A DNA stretch of 54,035 nucleotides from Marisimplicoccus sp965655775 (GTDB taxonomy: Bacteria; Bacteroidota; Bacteroidia; Flavobacteriales; Flavobacteriaceae): assembly GCA_965655775.1 (NCBI GenBank), contig CBFHHV010000007.1, positions 1 through 54,035 of the forward strand, given 5' to 3'. The position numbers and the translations under genes are program-made. Every line of letters begins with the position of its first letter. Position 1 is the first letter of the stretch. The notes under the pieces were generated by a model, which was not told the origin of the DNA, made no database searches, and worked only from the letters and a program-made list of their open reading frames with translations. This document shows, in pieces, positions 1-9,244 of the stretch.

Positions 1-2274
1 TACCCTACATTCACTCAAGGAGGAAATGTCGTTAACCCTGACTCCATAAAATATAATTTTGATAATCAAAAGGCTTTAATATGGAACTCAAAATCTGAAG
101 AAAATGGAATGAACATTCTCTCTAGCTTAACAAAAAAACAAAATGATTCAGTTTATTATTTAAAGGATGGTAAAGTCACTACAGGTGGTAATTTAATAGG
201 AGATGATACGGAGGAAGCTGATTATTTTTTTAAAATTAGAAAAGGGAAACTAGTACCAGGAGGAAATATTATAACAGGGTTTACTAATCTATTTGTCAAA
301 AATGTCCCTACCCCAATTGGACTTCCATTTGCTTATTTTCCATCTCAGCAAACAAAAGACTCAGGATTTATTATTCCAAATATTAATGAAAGTAACGAAA
401 GAGGGTACTCACTTCAGAATGGAGGGTATTATTTACCTGTATCTGAATTCTTTGATTTGACATTATTAGCTGATTACTATACTAATGGAAGTTATGGCCT
501 AAATATAAGCTCTCAGTATAGAAGACGTTACAAGAACAGTGGTAATTTCACTGTTAGATATGAAAACTTAATAAATGGTGAGCGTGGTCTTCCTAGCTAT
601 GGTAAATCTACAGTATACAATATTAGGTGGACACACACAAAAGACCCTAAGTCCTCCCCTAACTCTACTTTTAGTGCATCTGTAAATTTTGGAAGTAGTG
701 ATTATTTTAGACAATCAGTTAATCAACTTAATACTGCTAATTTTTTAAATAATAATTTGAGTTCATCTATATCTTATTCTAAAAGTTTTCCGGGAGATGC
801 AGGCATTAGGTTATCATTAACTGCTAATATGTCTCAAAATACTCAATCACAAGAGGTAAACTTAACTTTACCTACACTCACCCTAAATTCGAATAGATTT
901 TATCCGTTTGAAAAAAAAGGAAAATCTAAAAAAGGATTTTTCCAAAATATTAATATTCAATACAGCTCAAAGGCTGAAAATAGAGCTATATTCTCTGATG
1001 ACTTATTGTTAAAGAAAGGAATGCTTGAAAATGCTAGGTCTGGTGTTCAGCATAATATTCCCTTTACTACAAACTTTAAAATGTTTAAACATTTTAGTGT
1101 AAGTGTTGGTGGGAGATATCAAGAAACATGGACAGGTAAAACTATAAAGTTCAGTGATTTTAATAAAGGAAGTGGTGCTATTAAAGACACATTAAATGGC
1201 TTTGATAGATTTGGAGTCTATAACTATAATGCAAGTGTAACAACAAAAATATATGGAATTGTAAATTTTAAACCCAAAAATAAAGTTCAGTCGATAAGGC
1301 ATACAATGACCCCAAGTATTACTTATTCAAATAACCCAAGTTTTGAAGAATACTATGATACATATATAATAGATGCTGAAGGTAACACCGCAGAGTATAC
1401 GAGGTTTCAGGGAGGTTTATATGGTGTGCCTGGAAAAAATTATTCAAGTAGCATAGGACTTTCAATCCAGAATGTATTAGAGGCAAAAGTTAAGCCCAAA
1501 GACTCTACTGAAACTGAGTTAAGAAAGATAAATATTTTTAAAAATTTAAATATTTCAACTAGTTATAATCTAGCAGCAGAGGAGTTTAAGTTATCACCAA
1601 TAAGAGTATCTGGTGCTATTGATGTAGCTAATGGATTTACAGTTAACACTGGAGCAACTTTTGATCCTTATGCTCTTGACGAAAATAATAATCGTATAAA
1701 TGTATTTAACTCAAAGAATGGTGGAGGACTTCTTAGGATGACTAGTGCTAATATCTCAACACAATATCAATTAAACAATAACACATTTAAAAGAGGACAG
1801 ACACAAGACCAAATCGATGAGAATACATCTGGTGGAGGCCGAAATGATGATTTGTTTGGTGTTTCACAAGATTTTTCTGATTCGAGGCAGAATATGGAAG
1901 AAGAAGAGCAGGAAGAGATTGACCTGACTAATTACGTATATAAAATGCCATGGTCATTAAATCTAGCTTATTCTTTAACTTATATTAATTCAAGAGGTCA
2001 AAAAGATTTTTCAACAAATTCATTGATGATATCATCTAATCTCTCACTCACACCAAAATGGACAGTTGGTATTTCATCTGGATATGATTTCAAACAAAAA
2101 GGTTTTACATACACACAATTAAGGTTTGACAGGGATCTTGATAGTTGGAAATTAGACTTCTCATGGGTGCCATTTAGCCCTCGCGCTTCGTGGAACTTCT
2201 TTATTGGTATAAAATCTGGACTTTTAAGTGACCTTAAATATGAAAAAAGATCTGAACCAGACAGATCGTTATAG
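1..2274 (+). CDS. lptD: LptD-like LPS-assembly outer-membrane protein, 3' part
   Basis: Outer-membrane beta-barrel that would insert lipopolysaccharide into the outer leaflet with LptE. The reading frame is open from the first base of the window, so the 757 residues seen are the C-terminal part and the true start lies upstream. The first ATG in frame (base 109) falls inside conserved sequence and is not the start. Most of the protein is alternating polar/aromatic beta-strands (many N, S, Y, F, T), ending in a barrel-like stretch; an acidic run (EEEEQEE) lies about 90 residues before the end. It matches the Bacteroidota version of LptD (LptD_2 type) in style and in its ridA neighbour. ridA starts 3 bases after the stop, so the two are probably cotranscribed. 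Assignment is by family resemblance; another OstA-like barrel is the only real alternative. Confidence 0.82.
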   Translation, partial: YPTFTQGGNVVNPDSIKYNFDNQKALIWNSKSEENGMNILSSLTKKQNDSVYYLKDGKVTTGGNLIGDDTEEADYFFKIRKGKLVPGGNIITGFTNLFVKNVPTPIGLPFAYFPSQQTKDSGFIIPNINESNERGYSLQNGGYYLPVSEFFDLTLLADYYTNGSYGLNISSQYRRRYKNSGNFTVRYENLINGERGLPSYGKSTVYNIRWTHTKDPKSSPNSTFSASVNFGSSDYFRQSVNQLNTANFLNNNLSSSISYSKSFPGDAGIRLSLTANMSQNTQSQEVNLTLPTLTLNSNRFYPFEKKGKSKKGFFQNINIQYSSKAENRAIFSDDLLLKKGMLENARSGVQHNIPFTTNFKMFKHFSVSVGGRYQETWTGKTIKFSDFNKGSGAIKDTLNGFDRFGVYNYNASVTTKIYGIVNFKPKNKVQSIRHTMTPSITYSNNPSFEEYYDTYIIDAEGNTAEYTRFQGGLYGVPGKNYSSSIGLSIQNVLEAKVKPKDSTETELRKINIFKNLNISTSYNLAAEEFKLSPIRVSGAIDVANGFTVNTGATFDPYALDENNNRINVFNSKNGGGLLRMTSANISTQYQLNNNTFKRGQTQDQIDENTSGGGRNDDLFGVSQDFSDSRQNMEEEEQEEIDLTNYVYKMPWSLNLAYSLTYINSRGQKDFSTNSLMISSNLSLTPKWTVGISSGYDFKQKGFTYTQLRFDRDLDSWKLDFSWVPFSPRASWNFFIGIKSGLLSDLKYEKRSEPDRSL

Positions 2275-2277
2275 ATT

Positions 2278-2658
2278 ATGAAAAAAATAATAAATACAAA
2301 AAAATCTCCAGCTCCAATAGGACCATATAATCAGGCAATTCTAAAAGATAGTATGCTTTACATATCAGGACAAATAGCGCTAGATCCTGTTTCGATGAAA
2401 CTGAATAATGATTCTATCGAAGATGAAACCAATCAAGTGATGATAAACTTAAAAAATATATTAAAAGAAGCAAATATGGATTTTGGTAACGTTGTAAAAA
2501 CAACAATTTTTCTCTCTGATATGAATCTATTTAAAAAAGTAAATGATATTTATGGAAAATATATTATTGAAGGGAATGAACCAGCCAGAGAGACTATGGC
2601 TGTTAAAACATTACCTATGAGTGTAAATGTTGAAATATCTATGATCGCTATTCTATAG
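2278..2658 (+). CDS. ridA: RidA family enamine/imine deaminase
   Basis: Small trimeric protein of the YjgF/YER057c/UK114 family, which hydrolyses reactive enamines and imines made by PLP enzymes such as threonine dehydratase and so protects other PLP enzymes. At 126 residues it has the usual length. Family hallmarks are present: the N-terminal P-x-P-x-G-P-Y-N/S-Q segment (residues 11-19), ISGQI (29-33), and the active-site region PAR (102-104) followed by VEI (118-120), where R104 is the expected substrate carboxylate-binding arginine. It follows lptD by 3 bases. Its TAG stop directly abuts the stop codon of the convergent kinase gene with no base between, so no terminator can be placed there. 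Confidence 0.93.
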   Translation: MKKIINTKKSPAPIGPYNQAILKDSMLYISGQIALDPVSMKLNNDSIEDETNQVMINLKNILKEANMDFGNVVKTTIFLSDMNLFKKVNDIYGKYIIEGNEPARETMAVKTLPMSVNVEISMIAIL

Positions 2659-3516
2659 CTAACTTAATATGTTTCTTTTGTGATAGTCAACAAGACCAGT
2701 AATAGGCCTTTGGATAAATCTTCCTGTTTGCAAATTATATTTTTCCCCAATTCTGGTAATTTCATCTTTTAGATAATAAGCAATTGATCCAACATAGTGA
2801 ATATCAACTTTACTAAAGTCATCATATTGGAGTATTTGATAATCTATAAATCTTTCTAAACCTTTATAAATAATTTCTTTGAAATATTCATTAGACTTAT
2901 TATCAATTAAGAACTTTGCAAATCCAGCCAAATATGTATTAGGATTTTCGTCTCTGTAAAGTTTATTTTTGATAGTATTTGGAGATAAATCATAGTTTTT
3001 TGCAAACTCCTCTCTCAAATACTCGGGCATTTTATTAAAATAGTATGCTCTTATTAAATATTTACCGTAGTAATTACCACTTGCATAATCCATAAGGACA
3101 TAACCTAGTGATTGAACTCTCTGAATTACATCTTTTCCGTCATAATATGAACAGTTTGAACCAGTTCCTATAATATTAACAATAGATGGGGTCCCAATAT
3201 CAACAGCTGAATATACAGCTGCATATGTGTCTTCTTTTATATCAAATTCACTATTTATAAAAATTGATTTAAAGACTTTTAGAATTCTCTCTTGGGTTGA
3301 ATCAACTCCACATCCAGCTCCATAAAAGAAAAGCTTATTAACTGATTTCCTATTTTTATAGATATCGAAATTATTTTTAATTCTCTCGTTTAATATCTCA
3401 TTTGAGAGCATTTGAGGATTTAAACCTAAAGTTTGAGTCGAAAATATTTCTTCACCTTTATAGTTTAGGGCTATCCAATCTGTCTTTGTAGAACCACTAT
3501 CAACAACTAGTATCAT
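2659..3516 (-). CDS. BadF/BadG-type ATPase, probable N-acetylglucosamine kinase-like sugar kinase
   Basis: Member of the ASKHA (actin/sugar kinase/Hsp70) fold in the BadF/BadG/BcrA/BcrD subgroup, which includes eukaryotic N-acetylglucosamine kinase. The phosphate-1 motif DSGSTKTDW is at residues 6-14 and the phosphate-2 motif GTGSN at 117-121. Length (285) fits the short flavobacterial orthologues. There is no signal peptide, so it is cytoplasmic. It is the last gene of a pfkA-gap-kinase operon, 6 bases after gap, which supports a role in phosphorylating a sugar or amino sugar feeding glycolysis. The substrate cannot be read from the sequence. The iron-sulfur cysteine pattern of benzoyl-CoA reductase activators is not evident, so that role is unlikely. 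Confidence 0.8.
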   Translation of the reverse strand: MILVVDSGSTKTDWIALNYKGEEIFSTQTLGLNPQMLSNEILNERIKNNFDIYKNRKSVNKLFFYGAGCGVDSTQERILKVFKSIFINSEFDIKEDTYAAVYSAVDIGTPSIVNIIGTGSNCSYYDGKDVIQRVQSLGYVLMDYASGNYYGKYLIRAYYFNKMPEYLREEFAKNYDLSPNTIKNKLYRDENPNTYLAGFAKFLIDNKSNEYFKEIIYKGLERFIDYQILQYDDFSKVDIHYVGSIAYYLKDEITRIGEKYNLQTGRFIQRPITGLVDYHKRNILS

Positions 3517-3522
3517 TGTTTA

Positions 3523-4521
3523 TTATATTGAATATATATGTTTAGATAAATCAAGTAGTTTATTAGAGTATCCACATTCATTATCATACCATGAAATTAT
3601 TTTAAAAAAATTAGAATTTAATTCCATCCCAGCATTAGCATCAAAAATTGATGTTCTTTTATCTCCTATAAAATCTTGAGAGACAACAAGATCTTCACAA
3701 TAACCTAGTATTCCACTTAACTCATTATTTGATGAATCTTTCATGACTTTTTTTATTTTTTCATATGAGGTATCTTTCTTTAGTCTAACTGTAAGATCAA
3801 CAACTGAAACATTTGCAGTCGGAATTCTAAATGCCATACCTGTAAGTTTACCTTCTAATGATGGTATTACTTTTGTAACAGCTTTAGCAGCTCCAGTTGA
3901 ACTAGGAATAATATTTAATAGTGAACTTCTACCACCTCTAAAGTCCTTTTTTGAAGGACCATCAACTGTGAATTGAGTAGCAGTTGCAGCATGTACGGTT
4001 GTCATTAGGCCTTCCTCAATTATAAAGTTATCATTAAGTACTTTGGCAATTGGAGCAAGACAATTAGTTGTACATGATGCATTGGATACAATTGTATCTG
4101 AAGATTTTGCTTCTTTATGATTAACTCCCATCACGAACATCGGAGCATCTGTACTGGGAGCAGAAATTACTACTTTCTTTGCCCCAGAATTTAAGTGACT
4201 AGATGCCTTTTCTATCGAAGTAAAAATACCTGTACATTCAGCTACAACTTCTACACCCATTCCAGACCAATCAATATTATTTGGATCTCTTTCTGCAGTA
4301 ATTTTAATAGGCTTTCCATTTAATATTAATTTATTCTCACTTACCTCTACAGATCCATCAAAAGAACCATGTACAGAATCGTATTTTAAAAGATATGCAA
4401 GATGATCAATATCTAACAAGTCATTTACTGAGACTACATTAAAATCATTATTATTAATAGCAGATCTAAAAACTAGTCTACCAATTCTTCCAAAACCATT
4501 TATACCAATATTTATTGCCAT
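3523..4521 (-). CDS. gap: Type I glyceraldehyde-3-phosphate dehydrogenase
   Basis: Oxidises and phosphorylates glyceraldehyde-3-phosphate to 1,3-bisphosphoglycerate in glycolysis. The Rossmann motif GINGFGRIGR is at residues 6-15, an acidic residue after the second strand (VND, 32-34) indicates NAD specificity, the active site is SNASCTTNCLAP with nucleophile C150, and the catalytic histidine is H177 in TVHA. The length of 332 is typical. It lies 19 bases downstream of pfkA and 6 bases upstream of the BadF-type kinase, so two of the three genes of this operon are defined glycolytic enzymes. No promoter box is visible in the 19-base gap, so it should depend on the pfkA promoter. Confidence 0.97.
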   Translation of the reverse strand: MAINIGINGFGRIGRLVFRSAINNNDFNVVSVNDLLDIDHLAYLLKYDSVHGSFDGSVEVSENKLILNGKPIKITAERDPNNIDWSGMGVEVVAECTGIFTSIEKASSHLNSGAKKVVISAPSTDAPMFVMGVNHKEAKSSDTIVSNASCTTNCLAPIAKVLNDNFIIEEGLMTTVHAATATQFTVDGPSKKDFRGGRSSLLNIIPSSTGAAKAVTKVIPSLEGKLTGMAFRIPTANVSVVDLTVRLKKDTSYEKIKKVMKDSSNNELSGILGYCEDLVVSQDFIGDKRTSIFDANAGMELNSNFFKIISWYDNECGYSNKLLDLSKHIYSI

Positions 4522-4540
4522 TTTATATTTATTTTAAAAA

Positions 4541-5527
4541 TTAAATTGAAATTATATCACAGACTCTAACTAAGTCTTTGTCTAATTGTTGACCTCCTTT
4601 GATAGCTTTTTCAATAGGGACAGTTACCATCTTATCGTCTATAATTCCAACCATAATTTTACTTTTATTTGAAATAAGACAATCAACAGCATGAACACCC
4701 ATTCTTGAGGCTAAGACTCTATCAAAACTAGAAGGAGACCCCCCTCTTTGAATATGACCCAGGATTGAAACTCTTATCTCATAATGTGGAAGATTTTTTT
4801 CTATATGGGATGAAAAACTAAATACATTATCGCCTATTTTTTCACCTTCGGAAACAACAATTATACTTGAAGATTTACCTGATTTTTCACTCTTTTTAAG
4901 GGAATCTAGTAATCTATCTAGTCCCATACCCTGTTCAGGTATTAAAACTTCTTCGGCACCTGCACCAATCCCCGCATTAAGGGCAATATGTCCTGACCCT
5001 TTACCCATTACCTCGATAAAGAATAATCTATTATGTGAACTTGCAGTGTCTCTAATTTTATCAATTGCATTAACTGCAGTATTTAATGCTGTATCAAACC
5101 CCAATGTACACCTTGTTCCTACTAAATCATTATCGATTGTTCCTGGGATACCTATTGTCTTTATACCATGCTCCTCCTCAAATAGAAGAGCGCCAGTTAA
5201 CGAGCCATTCCCACCTATAACTACAAGCGAATCAATGCTATATTTATCTAGAGTTTTCTTAGCCTTTAGTCTTCCTTCTTTTGTTCTAAATTCTAAACAT
5301 CTAGCAGATTTAAGGATTGTACCTCCTTTGTTTACAATGTTGTTTACTCCTCTAGCATTAAGCTTTACTAGATCATCTGAGATTAAGCCTTCATAACCTT
5401 TATAAACACCATAACAATCAATATTATTATAGACAGCTGATCTAACAACTGCTCTAACTGCAGCATTCATTCCAGGAGCATCACCCCCTGAAGTAAGAAC
5501 AGCTATTTTTTTGAGTTTTTCGGCCAT
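4541..5527 (-). CDS. pfkA: ATP-type 6-phosphofructokinase
   Basis: Phosphorylates fructose-6-phosphate to the 1,6-bisphosphate, the committed step of glycolysis. Family A motifs are clear: GGDAPGMN (14-21) for the ATP phosphates, PGTIDND (128-134) with catalytic bases D132/D134, a GSGHIAL-type substrate loop near 175, and QRGGSPS near 260. The glycine after the nucleotide loop (GGNGS, 105-109) indicates ATP rather than pyrophosphate as donor. That loop is unusual: E. coli PfkA has GGDGS, where Asp103 helps bind Mg-ATP, and here the codon is AAT (Asn107). Length 328 is normal for flavobacteria. It is the first gene of pfkA-gap-kinase, with a good promoter ending 12 bases before the ATG. Confidence 0.95.
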   Translation of the reverse strand: MAEKLKKIAVLTSGGDAPGMNAAVRAVVRSAVYNNIDCYGVYKGYEGLISDDLVKLNARGVNNIVNKGGTILKSARCLEFRTKEGRLKAKKTLDKYSIDSLVVIGGNGSLTGALLFEEEHGIKTIGIPGTIDNDLVGTRCTLGFDTALNTAVNAIDKIRDTASSHNRLFFIEVMGKGSGHIALNAGIGAGAEEVLIPEQGMGLDRLLDSLKKSEKSGKSSSIIVVSEGEKIGDNVFSFSSHIEKNLPHYEIRVSILGHIQRGGSPSSFDRVLASRMGVHAVDCLISNKSKIMVGIIDDKMVTVPIEKAIKGGQQLDKDLVRVCDIISI

Positions 5528-5538
5528 TTTAAGTTGAA

Positions 5539-5570
5539 CAAATTTAAATATAAAAATTTAGGATATTCAA
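5539..5570 (-). promoter_or_regulatory. Promoter of pfkA-gap operon
   Basis: Bacteroidota sigma-70-type promoter: TTG at 5568-5570, a 21-base spacer, then TAAATTTG (exact TAnnTTTG) at 5539-5546, read on the minus strand. Using the box-to-start distance suggested by rnpB in this window (four bases between), the transcript would begin near 5534, only about 7 bases before the pfkA ATG. Confidence 0.7.
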
Positions 5571-5586
5571 CAATAAAGACAATTTG

Positions 5587-8500
5587 TTAATTATTATTGG
5601 TAATAATTTTTGATAGCAGACTTCTAAAAGTTTGAAAGTCTACTTGATATGATAAGCCTATTCCTTGAGTATAACCTAACTCATCACCTATATACCTGAA
5701 TTCATTTTCTTTATTAAAGACTTTTGCCCTTAAAGTTCCATCTTCATTCAAAATAAAATCGATCTGAACATCTCCAATAATAAGTGTTTCTTCTATTCCT
5801 CCTATTGGAACCCCAATTTTTCCATTAAATAAGATTTTATCACTTATTTTTGTTGATAGTGTTACACCAAACCTATCTTCAGTCTTAATGTCCAATATTT
5901 CACTCTTATCACCCTGAAGATAATTTAAACCTACTTCAAGTGGACCTTGACCTCCCCCAAGTATATCACTAAAAACTTCGGAAACCTTTTCATATATATT
6001 GTTTGTCACTCCTTCTATTGACACACTAACTTCATTTATAAAAATACCTTGAGTCAATAATGAAATAGCCTGCAATTGTCTTACTTCTGGATCATTTAGT
6101 CTATAATTTATCTCTGAAGTTACTGTACTACTCGTATTTGGAAAGAATATTTCAAAGTCTGGGCTATTTGGTTTAGTCAACTCACCGGTGAGTTTTATAT
6201 CAACATCTGTTGGAATTTTTTTGTTAAAGTTTGGATTATCTAAAAGGAGAGCAGGGTTTGCTCCTCCAGGCACCTCATATGTTGCCTGAATATTCATTTG
6301 AGCTGAAAGAGGATCTCCATCCCAGGTTATTGTTCCTCCATTCTTTAATTGAAATTTTTTATCAATTAAAGCTAGATTTCTAAAATTATATATACCCTCA
6401 GTAGTAGTGAAATCTCCATAGATGTTAAACTTTCCGTCAGAGTCAATCTCCATTAAAAGATCACCATTACCCTTTCCATTTAAATAACTACCAGTTTCTT
6501 GATCAATTGTAATTTCAAGTTCAGCACTATCATTAATTTGTAAGTTCATATTTAAGTCAAGTGTCTTATTTATTTTAGCAGAAATATTCTCTGAGTCTAA
6601 AGACTGCTGAGAATAAGAATTTAGATCTGTAAATGTGATAAAGGAGAAATCATCAATTGTATAATTATTTGACTGAGGGATCGTAATGCTTGTCCCGCTT
6701 TTAGTCACACCGTTTATATCGATTGAGACTTGATTAGTTGGACCATTTATTTCAATATCCCCTCCCATGTAGGCTCTTCCGTAAAAGCCTTCAGCATCAT
6801 CATATTCTTTATTAAGTATATAAAGTCTTTCTGATTGAAAGTCGAGATCTAAATTCCAGTTTTTATAGTCTTGGTGAGTAATTTTACCAACTAATGATGT
6901 AGGTAAATCATTAGATTCTGTTTTAATATTGACATTATTGAACTCAAAATTTTGATTATATAAATCAATTTCTGAGTTTTCTGACAGGAAGTATTCAATA
7001 TTTAAGTAAGGAACTTTAAACTTAGACTGATTTAGATATAACTTGCCATTGTGTTGAATATTATTGGATTTTCCCCAGAGGTTAATTTCTCCTGAAACAA
7101 TACTAGATATATTTGATATTGTATTTGATCCTATCTTTTCAACAAATGATATATCAAAGTCTTCAATAATAATATCTATATCAATGTTTGGTTCCTCATC
7201 AGTTACTATTATGGATCCTTCTCCTTTAACAGAGGTTAATTCTTCTTTAGACAAGCCAATATTAATCGCATAAGAATTATAGTCTGTGTTACCAAATACA
7301 TTAACACTCAATTCGCCAAGATCATAATCTTTAATTTGAAGATTAGAAAAATTAGAATCTGATCTAAAAGTTCGATTTTCTAGACTTCGCCTAATATTTA
7401 TATCAGAATTAATACTGCCAGAAATTGGGTTTTTATTTATATCAAAGAAGTTATCAACTAAAACGTCAGAAATTTTAATATCAAAATTTAAATCATCACT
7501 ATCTCTGAAATAACCATTTATTTTAAACCTTTCACCAAGAAAAGAGTCTATTTGAAATAAACGTTCGCTTAATGATATTTTAAAATCAAATTCACTTTCT
7601 TTATTTATAAAATCTGAATCAAGTATTTTATTAAGTTCATACAAGTTTTCAAGCTTAAGTTCATCATTAGAGCTTTTGAAATGTAGTTGATCTAATTTCA
7701 AAAATGAAATTATATTTTGTGTGTTTGAGAGGTTGATTTTTAGATTTGATTGAGTAGAAAATTCAATATCACCAGAACTGTCTTCAACATTAATATCAAT
7801 TTTACTATCAACATCAAATACTTTTTTTAACACATTACCTGAAAGACTAGACTCAATATGTATATTATCTGAGTATATTCCTAAACTTCCATCTAGTTTA
7901 TTATCTCTTATGTATGAATTTGTTTTTAAATTAAATTCATTATTGTTTTTGATTAAATTAACACTGGAGTTAAGATAATTTAATTCCTTGGATGATCCTC
8001 TTATTAATGCGTTTACATCCATATAAGTAAGATTCAGAGCTTCTAATATTTCGTCATTCTCTCCAAGCTTTGAAATTATAGCTATTTGATAACTAAAACT
8101 ATCATCAAGATCAGCAGTTCCGATAAAATTAAGTTTAGTCTCTGAACTTTCTATCTCACTTAAATTAGTAGTTATGTTTTTGTTATTAATGTTTAGATCT
8201 CCCTTTAAGAGTGGTAGATTAAATTTTTCATCAATCTCATAGTTATTTGACAAATATTCTTCATTTATATCAAGGTCATTTATTAAGGCATTAATTTCAA
8301 TATCATCAGTTAATATATCCAGAATATTTAACTTGGCATTTAACTCAAATAATTCGCTAGATAATTTAAGTCTGTTAATAGTTAAATCTTCTTTTGTTCC
8401 ATAAAATTGTAGTTCTCCTGATATATTATCATTTATGTTATAATTACTTTCAAATGATTCAAATAAGATTGGGTTAATATTAAAATTTATACTTGAATTA

Positions 8501-9165
8501 CTAATTTTTTTAAATTTAAAACCGTCATCTAAGTTGACTGCAATATTACCACTTAGGAAACTATCTTTATTATTTATATTTAAATTGTTTAGAGTAATAC
8601 TTGATTTATTAAGATTTACTGTTGAATAAAAGTCGTCTATCGATAGATTATCATATGATCCACTAAAACTTTCTATGTTAAACTTCACTCCATCTTTATT
8701 TCTGTTAATCTCTTTTAAATAAGAGTTATAAATACTGATTTGATTTTGTGTTGAATCATTAACGAATATTACATAAGAGTTAGTTATGTTTAGATTATCA
8801 AAGAAAATATTATCAAAAACCTCATTAATATTATTCATATTAAAACCCTCTTCTAATTCTCTATCCCCTTGGTTAATAAAAAGTTTTAACCCATCAATAT
8901 TAAGAGAACTATCATATTGAAGATTTGATATTAAAGGGATATACTTTGTGCTTAATGATTCAAGCTTAATGATTGTGTCAGAATTTACATCAGAAAGTAT
9001 TATGCCAGAAATTATAAGATCACCTTTTAAATTAAATTTAGAATCTGATATTTCAATAGTATTATCTGTGTTTAAATTTACATATGATATTATATTTTTT
9101 CTGATGTAATCTTGAAATGATGGAGCATTAATAATCAAAAAAAATGTGGATATTACCAAAAGCAA
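5587..9165 (-). CDS. tamB: TamB-like translocation and assembly module protein (start uncertain)
   Basis: Large inner-membrane-anchored periplasmic protein of the AsmA/TamB group, expected to bridge to the outer membrane and assist outer-membrane protein insertion or phospholipid transport. It has a hydrophobic N-terminal segment, then about 1100 residues of monotonous beta-strand repeats rich in I, L, N, D and S, and a C-terminal region with the DUF490/TamB pattern (the NGGTITWDGDP segment and the LTGELTKP segment). The first conventional start is the TTG at 9165, but that leaves a membrane anchor with no basic residues before it. The frame stays open upstream to a TAA at 9220-9222, adding a lysine-rich stretch (IIKNSKKIF) ideal for an anchor, and no ATG is available. 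An ATT at 9205-9207 is a likely alternative start (1206 residues). It is shorter than many flavobacterial TamB proteins. Confident on family, not on the start. Confidence 0.82.
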   Translation of the reverse strand: MLLVISTFFLIINAPSFQDYIRKNIISYVNLNTDNTIEISDSKFNLKGDLIISGIILSDVNSDTIIKLESLSTKYIPLISNLQYDSSLNIDGLKLFINQGDRELEEGFNMNNINEVFDNIFFDNLNITNSYVIFVNDSTQNQISIYNSYLKEINRNKDGVKFNIESFSGSYDNLSIDDFYSTVNLNKSSITLNNLNINNKDSFLSGNIAVNLDDGFKFKKISNSSINFNINPILFESFESNYNINDNISGELQFYGTKEDLTINRLKLSSELFELNAKLNILDILTDDIEINALINDLDINEEYLSNNYEIDEKFNLPLLKGDLNINNKNITTNLSEIESSETKLNFIGTADLDDSFSYQIAIISKLGENDEILEALNLTYMDVNALIRGSSKELNYLNSSVNLIKNNNEFNLKTNSYIRDNKLDGSLGIYSDNIHIESSLSGNVLKKVFDVDSKIDINVEDSSGDIEFSTQSNLKINLSNTQNIISFLKLDQLHFKSSNDELKLENLYELNKILDSDFINKESEFDFKISLSERLFQIDSFLGERFKINGYFRDSDDLNFDIKISDVLVDNFFDINKNPISGSINSDINIRRSLENRTFRSDSNFSNLQIKDYDLGELSVNVFGNTDYNSYAINIGLSKEELTSVKGEGSIIVTDEEPNIDIDIIIEDFDISFVEKIGSNTISNISSIVSGEINLWGKSNNIQHNGKLYLNQSKFKVPYLNIEYFLSENSEIDLYNQNFEFNNVNIKTESNDLPTSLVGKITHQDYKNWNLDLDFQSERLYILNKEYDDAEGFYGRAYMGGDIEINGPTNQVSIDINGVTKSGTSITIPQSNNYTIDDFSFITFTDLNSYSQQSLDSENISAKINKTLDLNMNLQINDSAELEITIDQETGSYLNGKGNGDLLMEIDSDGKFNIYGDFTTTEGIYNFRNLALIDKKFQLKNGGTITWDGDPLSAQMNIQATYEVPGGANPALLLDNPNFNKKIPTDVDIKLTGELTKPNSPDFEIFFPNTSSTVTSEINYRLNDPEVRQLQAISLLTQGIFINEVSVSIEGVTNNIYEKVSEVFSDILGGGQGPLEVGLNYLQGDKSEILDIKTEDRFGVTLSTKISDKILFNGKIGVPIGGIEETLIIGDVQIDFILNEDGTLRAKVFNKENEFRYIGDELGYTQGIGLSYQVDFQTFRSLLSKIITNNN

Positions 9166-9194
9166 TAATCCAGAAATGATTAAAAATATTTTTT

Positions 9195-9228
9195 TTGAAT
9201 TCTTAATGATTTTTCTTGTTTAAATTTG
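9195..9228 (+). promoter_or_regulatory. Promoter of tsaD-rsmE
   Basis: TTG at 9195-9197 and TAAATTTG at 9221-9228, spacer 23 bases, 16 bases upstream of the tsaD ATG. The predicted transcript start near 9233 leaves a leader of about 12 bases. It overlaps, face to face, the transcribed leader of tamB. Confidence 0.62.
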
Positions 9229-9233
9229 TTTTA

Positions 9234-9241
9234 CAAAGATA
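9234..9241 (-). promoter_or_regulatory. -7 box for tamB, with a second copy upstream
   Basis: On the minus strand TATCTTTG (exact TAnnTTTG) lies here, and an identical copy lies 19 bases further upstream at 9253-9260 inside the tsaD reading frame. The predicted transcript start near 9229 means translation of tamB must start below that point, in a stretch without ATG. No well-spaced TTG element was found, so this is weaker than the pfkA or rpsA promoters. Confidence 0.5.
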
Positions 9242-9244
9242 GTA

